Assembly (NCBI GenBank): GCA_001780825.1
Contig: MFIX01000110.1
Location: 2,555 to 8,668 of the forward strand
Direction of reading: 5' to 3'
From: Candidatus Glassbacteria bacterium RIFCSPLOWO2_12_FULL_58_11
Lineage (GTDB): Bacteria; Gemmatimonadota; Glassbacteria; GWA2-58-10
DNA length: 6,114 bases
Made by a program: the position numbers and the translations under genes
Notes under the pieces: model-generated
Told to the model about the DNA's origin: nothing
Database searches by the model: none
Seen by the model: the letters and a program-made list of their open reading frames with translations, nothing else
Shown here: one piece after another, positions 4,977 through 6,114 of the stretch
Numbering within the stretch: position 1 is the first letter of the stretch
Layout: every line of letters begins with the position of its first letter

Positions 4977-6114
4977 TTAGCTGAGCACGCCCTCGACCTC
5001 GGAAACAATCTGCCGGTCCTCGAAGTTTTCCTGCAGGGCGGCCCCGGAGGGACAGCCGGCCACGCACGAGCCGCAGCCCTTGCAGAGCTCCTCCTGGATC
5101 TCCGAGACACCCTTCTCCGAATTGTATTCAATCGCTGTGTACGGGCAGTTGGCGACACAGATCTGGCAGCCGCCGCAGAGATCGGCGTTGATCCGGGCCC
5201 GGATCGGCTCTAGGACTATGCTCCCCTTGTCGATCAGGCTCAGCGCGCCGGCAGCGGCAGCCGCGCCCTGGGCCACCGAGTCCGGGATGTCTTTCGGACC
5301 CTGGCAGGCCCCGGCCAGGAAAATCCCGTCCGAGGCCGTGTCGACCGGCGCGAGCTTCGGATGCTTTTCGGCAAAAAAGCCATCCGCGCTGCGGCAGATA
5401 CCGAACACCTGGTTCAGTTTCTCGGTGTCCGCTCCCGGTTTCAGGCCGGCGGAGAGGATCACCAGCTCCACCGGAACGCGGCGCACCAGTCCGAGCAGGG
5501 TGTCCTCGCAGACCACGATCAGCTTGCCCTCCTCCTCCGGAGACCGGGACACATTGGTGACCTCGGCCACCTTGCCGCGGACGAAATTGACCTCCTCGCT
5601 CATCAGGCGGCGGTAGAACTCCTCGTACCCCTTGCCGAAAGAGCGCATGTCGATATAGAAATTGGTCACCTCGGCCCCGGTTTTCTCTTTCACCAGGTGG
5701 GCGAACTTGAGCGAGTACATGCAGCAGACCCGCGAGCAGTATTCCTGGTGGTTCTTGTCCCGGCTGCCCACGCAGTGCACGATCGCGACTGAGCGGGGCG
5801 GCTGGCCCGCGGAGGTCAGGACCTTGCCGCCGGTGGGGCCGCTGGCGTGGCAAATCCGCTCGAACTCGAGGGCGGAGATCACATTGGGCAGCCTCCCGTA
5901 GCCGTAGCGCGGGATTTCGCGGGAATCGAACAGGTCGAAGCCGGTGGCCAGGACAATCGCCCCAACCTTGAGCTGGCGAGTCTCATCGGTTTTCGAATGG
6001 TCTATCGCCCCGGCCTCGCAGTTGTCCTCGCAGATCTTGCAGCCGCCGGTCTTGAAGTGCATGCAGGTCGCCGGGTCAATTACCGGGACGCGGGGGACGG
6101 CCTGGGGGAACTGA
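4977..6114 (-). CDS. hdrA: CoB-CoM heterodisulfide reductase subunit A-like flavoprotein, C-terminal 378 residues (5' partial)
   Basis: The frame is open to the window edge, so the ATG at 6062 is internal: the codons before it read ...VPRVPVIDPATC, which belongs to the family. In fragment numbering, Cys17, 25, 28 and 32 (CMHFKTGGCKICEDNC) form the ferredoxin cluster inserted in the flavin domain. The thioredoxin reductase-like part follows: VGAIVLATGFDLFD, the HdrA hallmark HCVGSRD with YCSRVCCMYSLK (114-135), and GIFLAGACQGPKDIPDSVAQG, which contacts FAD. Two C-terminal [4Fe-4S] motifs close the protein: CGGCQICVANCPY (Cys313-323) and CKGCGSCVAGCPSG (Cys344-354). HdrA is the FAD protein that bifurcates electrons between ferredoxin and HdrBC. 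The N-terminus, which would carry the first cluster and the dinucleotide fold, lies beyond the window. There is no fused MvhD domain; mvhD is separate, past the MITE-like insertion. Confidence 0.95.
   Translation of the reverse strand, partial: QFPQAVPRVPVIDPATCMHFKTGGCKICEDNCEAGAIDHSKTDETRQLKVGAIVLATGFDLFDSREIPRYGYGRLPNVISALEFERICHASGPTGGKVLTSAGQPPRSVAIVHCVGSRDKNHQEYCSRVCCMYSLKFAHLVKEKTGAEVTNFYIDMRSFGKGYEEFYRRLMSEEVNFVRGKVAEVTNVSRSPEEEGKLIVVCEDTLLGLVRRVPVELVILSAGLKPGADTEKLNQVFGICRSADGFFAEKHPKLAPVDTASDGIFLAGACQGPKDIPDSVAQGAAAAAGALSLIDKGSIVLEPIRARINADLCGGCQICVANCPYTAIEYNSEKGVSEIQEELCKGCGSCVAGCPSGAALQENFEDRQIVSEVEGVLS

Noticed and set aside
1..6114. CRISPR arrays, tRNA or rRNA genes
   Set aside because: No regularly spaced direct repeats, tRNA-like cloverleaf with a T-loop signature or rRNA segment was seen on either strand.

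Overview
The window looks like bacterial chromosome with G+C-rich genes. It holds the 3' end of a [NiFe] hydrogenase/heterodisulfide reductase operon on the minus strand, next to an A+T-rich accessory patch on the plus strand. The first 169 bases encode the C-terminus of a secreted or surface protein with a FlgD-like/type IX-type tail, as is common in the Bacteroidetes/FCB superphylum and related candidate phyla. With a bacterial-type group 3c hydrogenase cassette, this suggests an anaerobic bacterium, possibly of FCB affiliation. The taxonomic guess is weak and is inference only.

Layout. 1-169 (+): C-terminal tail of a partial gene. 170-256: intergenic, with a candidate promoter and ribosome binding site. 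257-985 (+): A+T-rich gene for a winged-helix protein with one membrane segment, whose frame stays open after the TGA as far as 1315. 1316-1784: noncoding region between convergent genes, holding a minus-strand Rho-independent terminator (1513-1560), a weaker hairpin (1600-1625) and a C/G-run palindromic repeat (1654-1729). 1785-3242 (-): mvhA, [NiFe] large subunit. 3244-4206 (-): mvhG, small subunit. 4223-4666 (-): mvhD, [2Fe-2S] adaptor. 4667-4976: gap of 310 bp filled mostly by a MITE-like element with terminal inverted repeats. 4977-6114 (-): C-terminal 378 residues of HdrA, open at the window edge.

The minus-strand genes read hdrA, mvhD, mvhG, mvhA. By family knowledge, MvhA/MvhG oxidise H2 in the cytoplasm, MvhD passes the electrons to HdrA, and the HdrA FAD bifurcates them between ferredoxin and an HdrBC-type thiol/disulfide module. 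HdrB and HdrC are not in the window and would be expected upstream of hdrA, beyond position 6114.

No entirely new system is evident. The points most worth a second look are the MITE-like insertion between hdrA and mvhD, the in-frame TGA that splits the A+T-rich membrane protein, and the palindromic repeat cluster downstream of mvhA.
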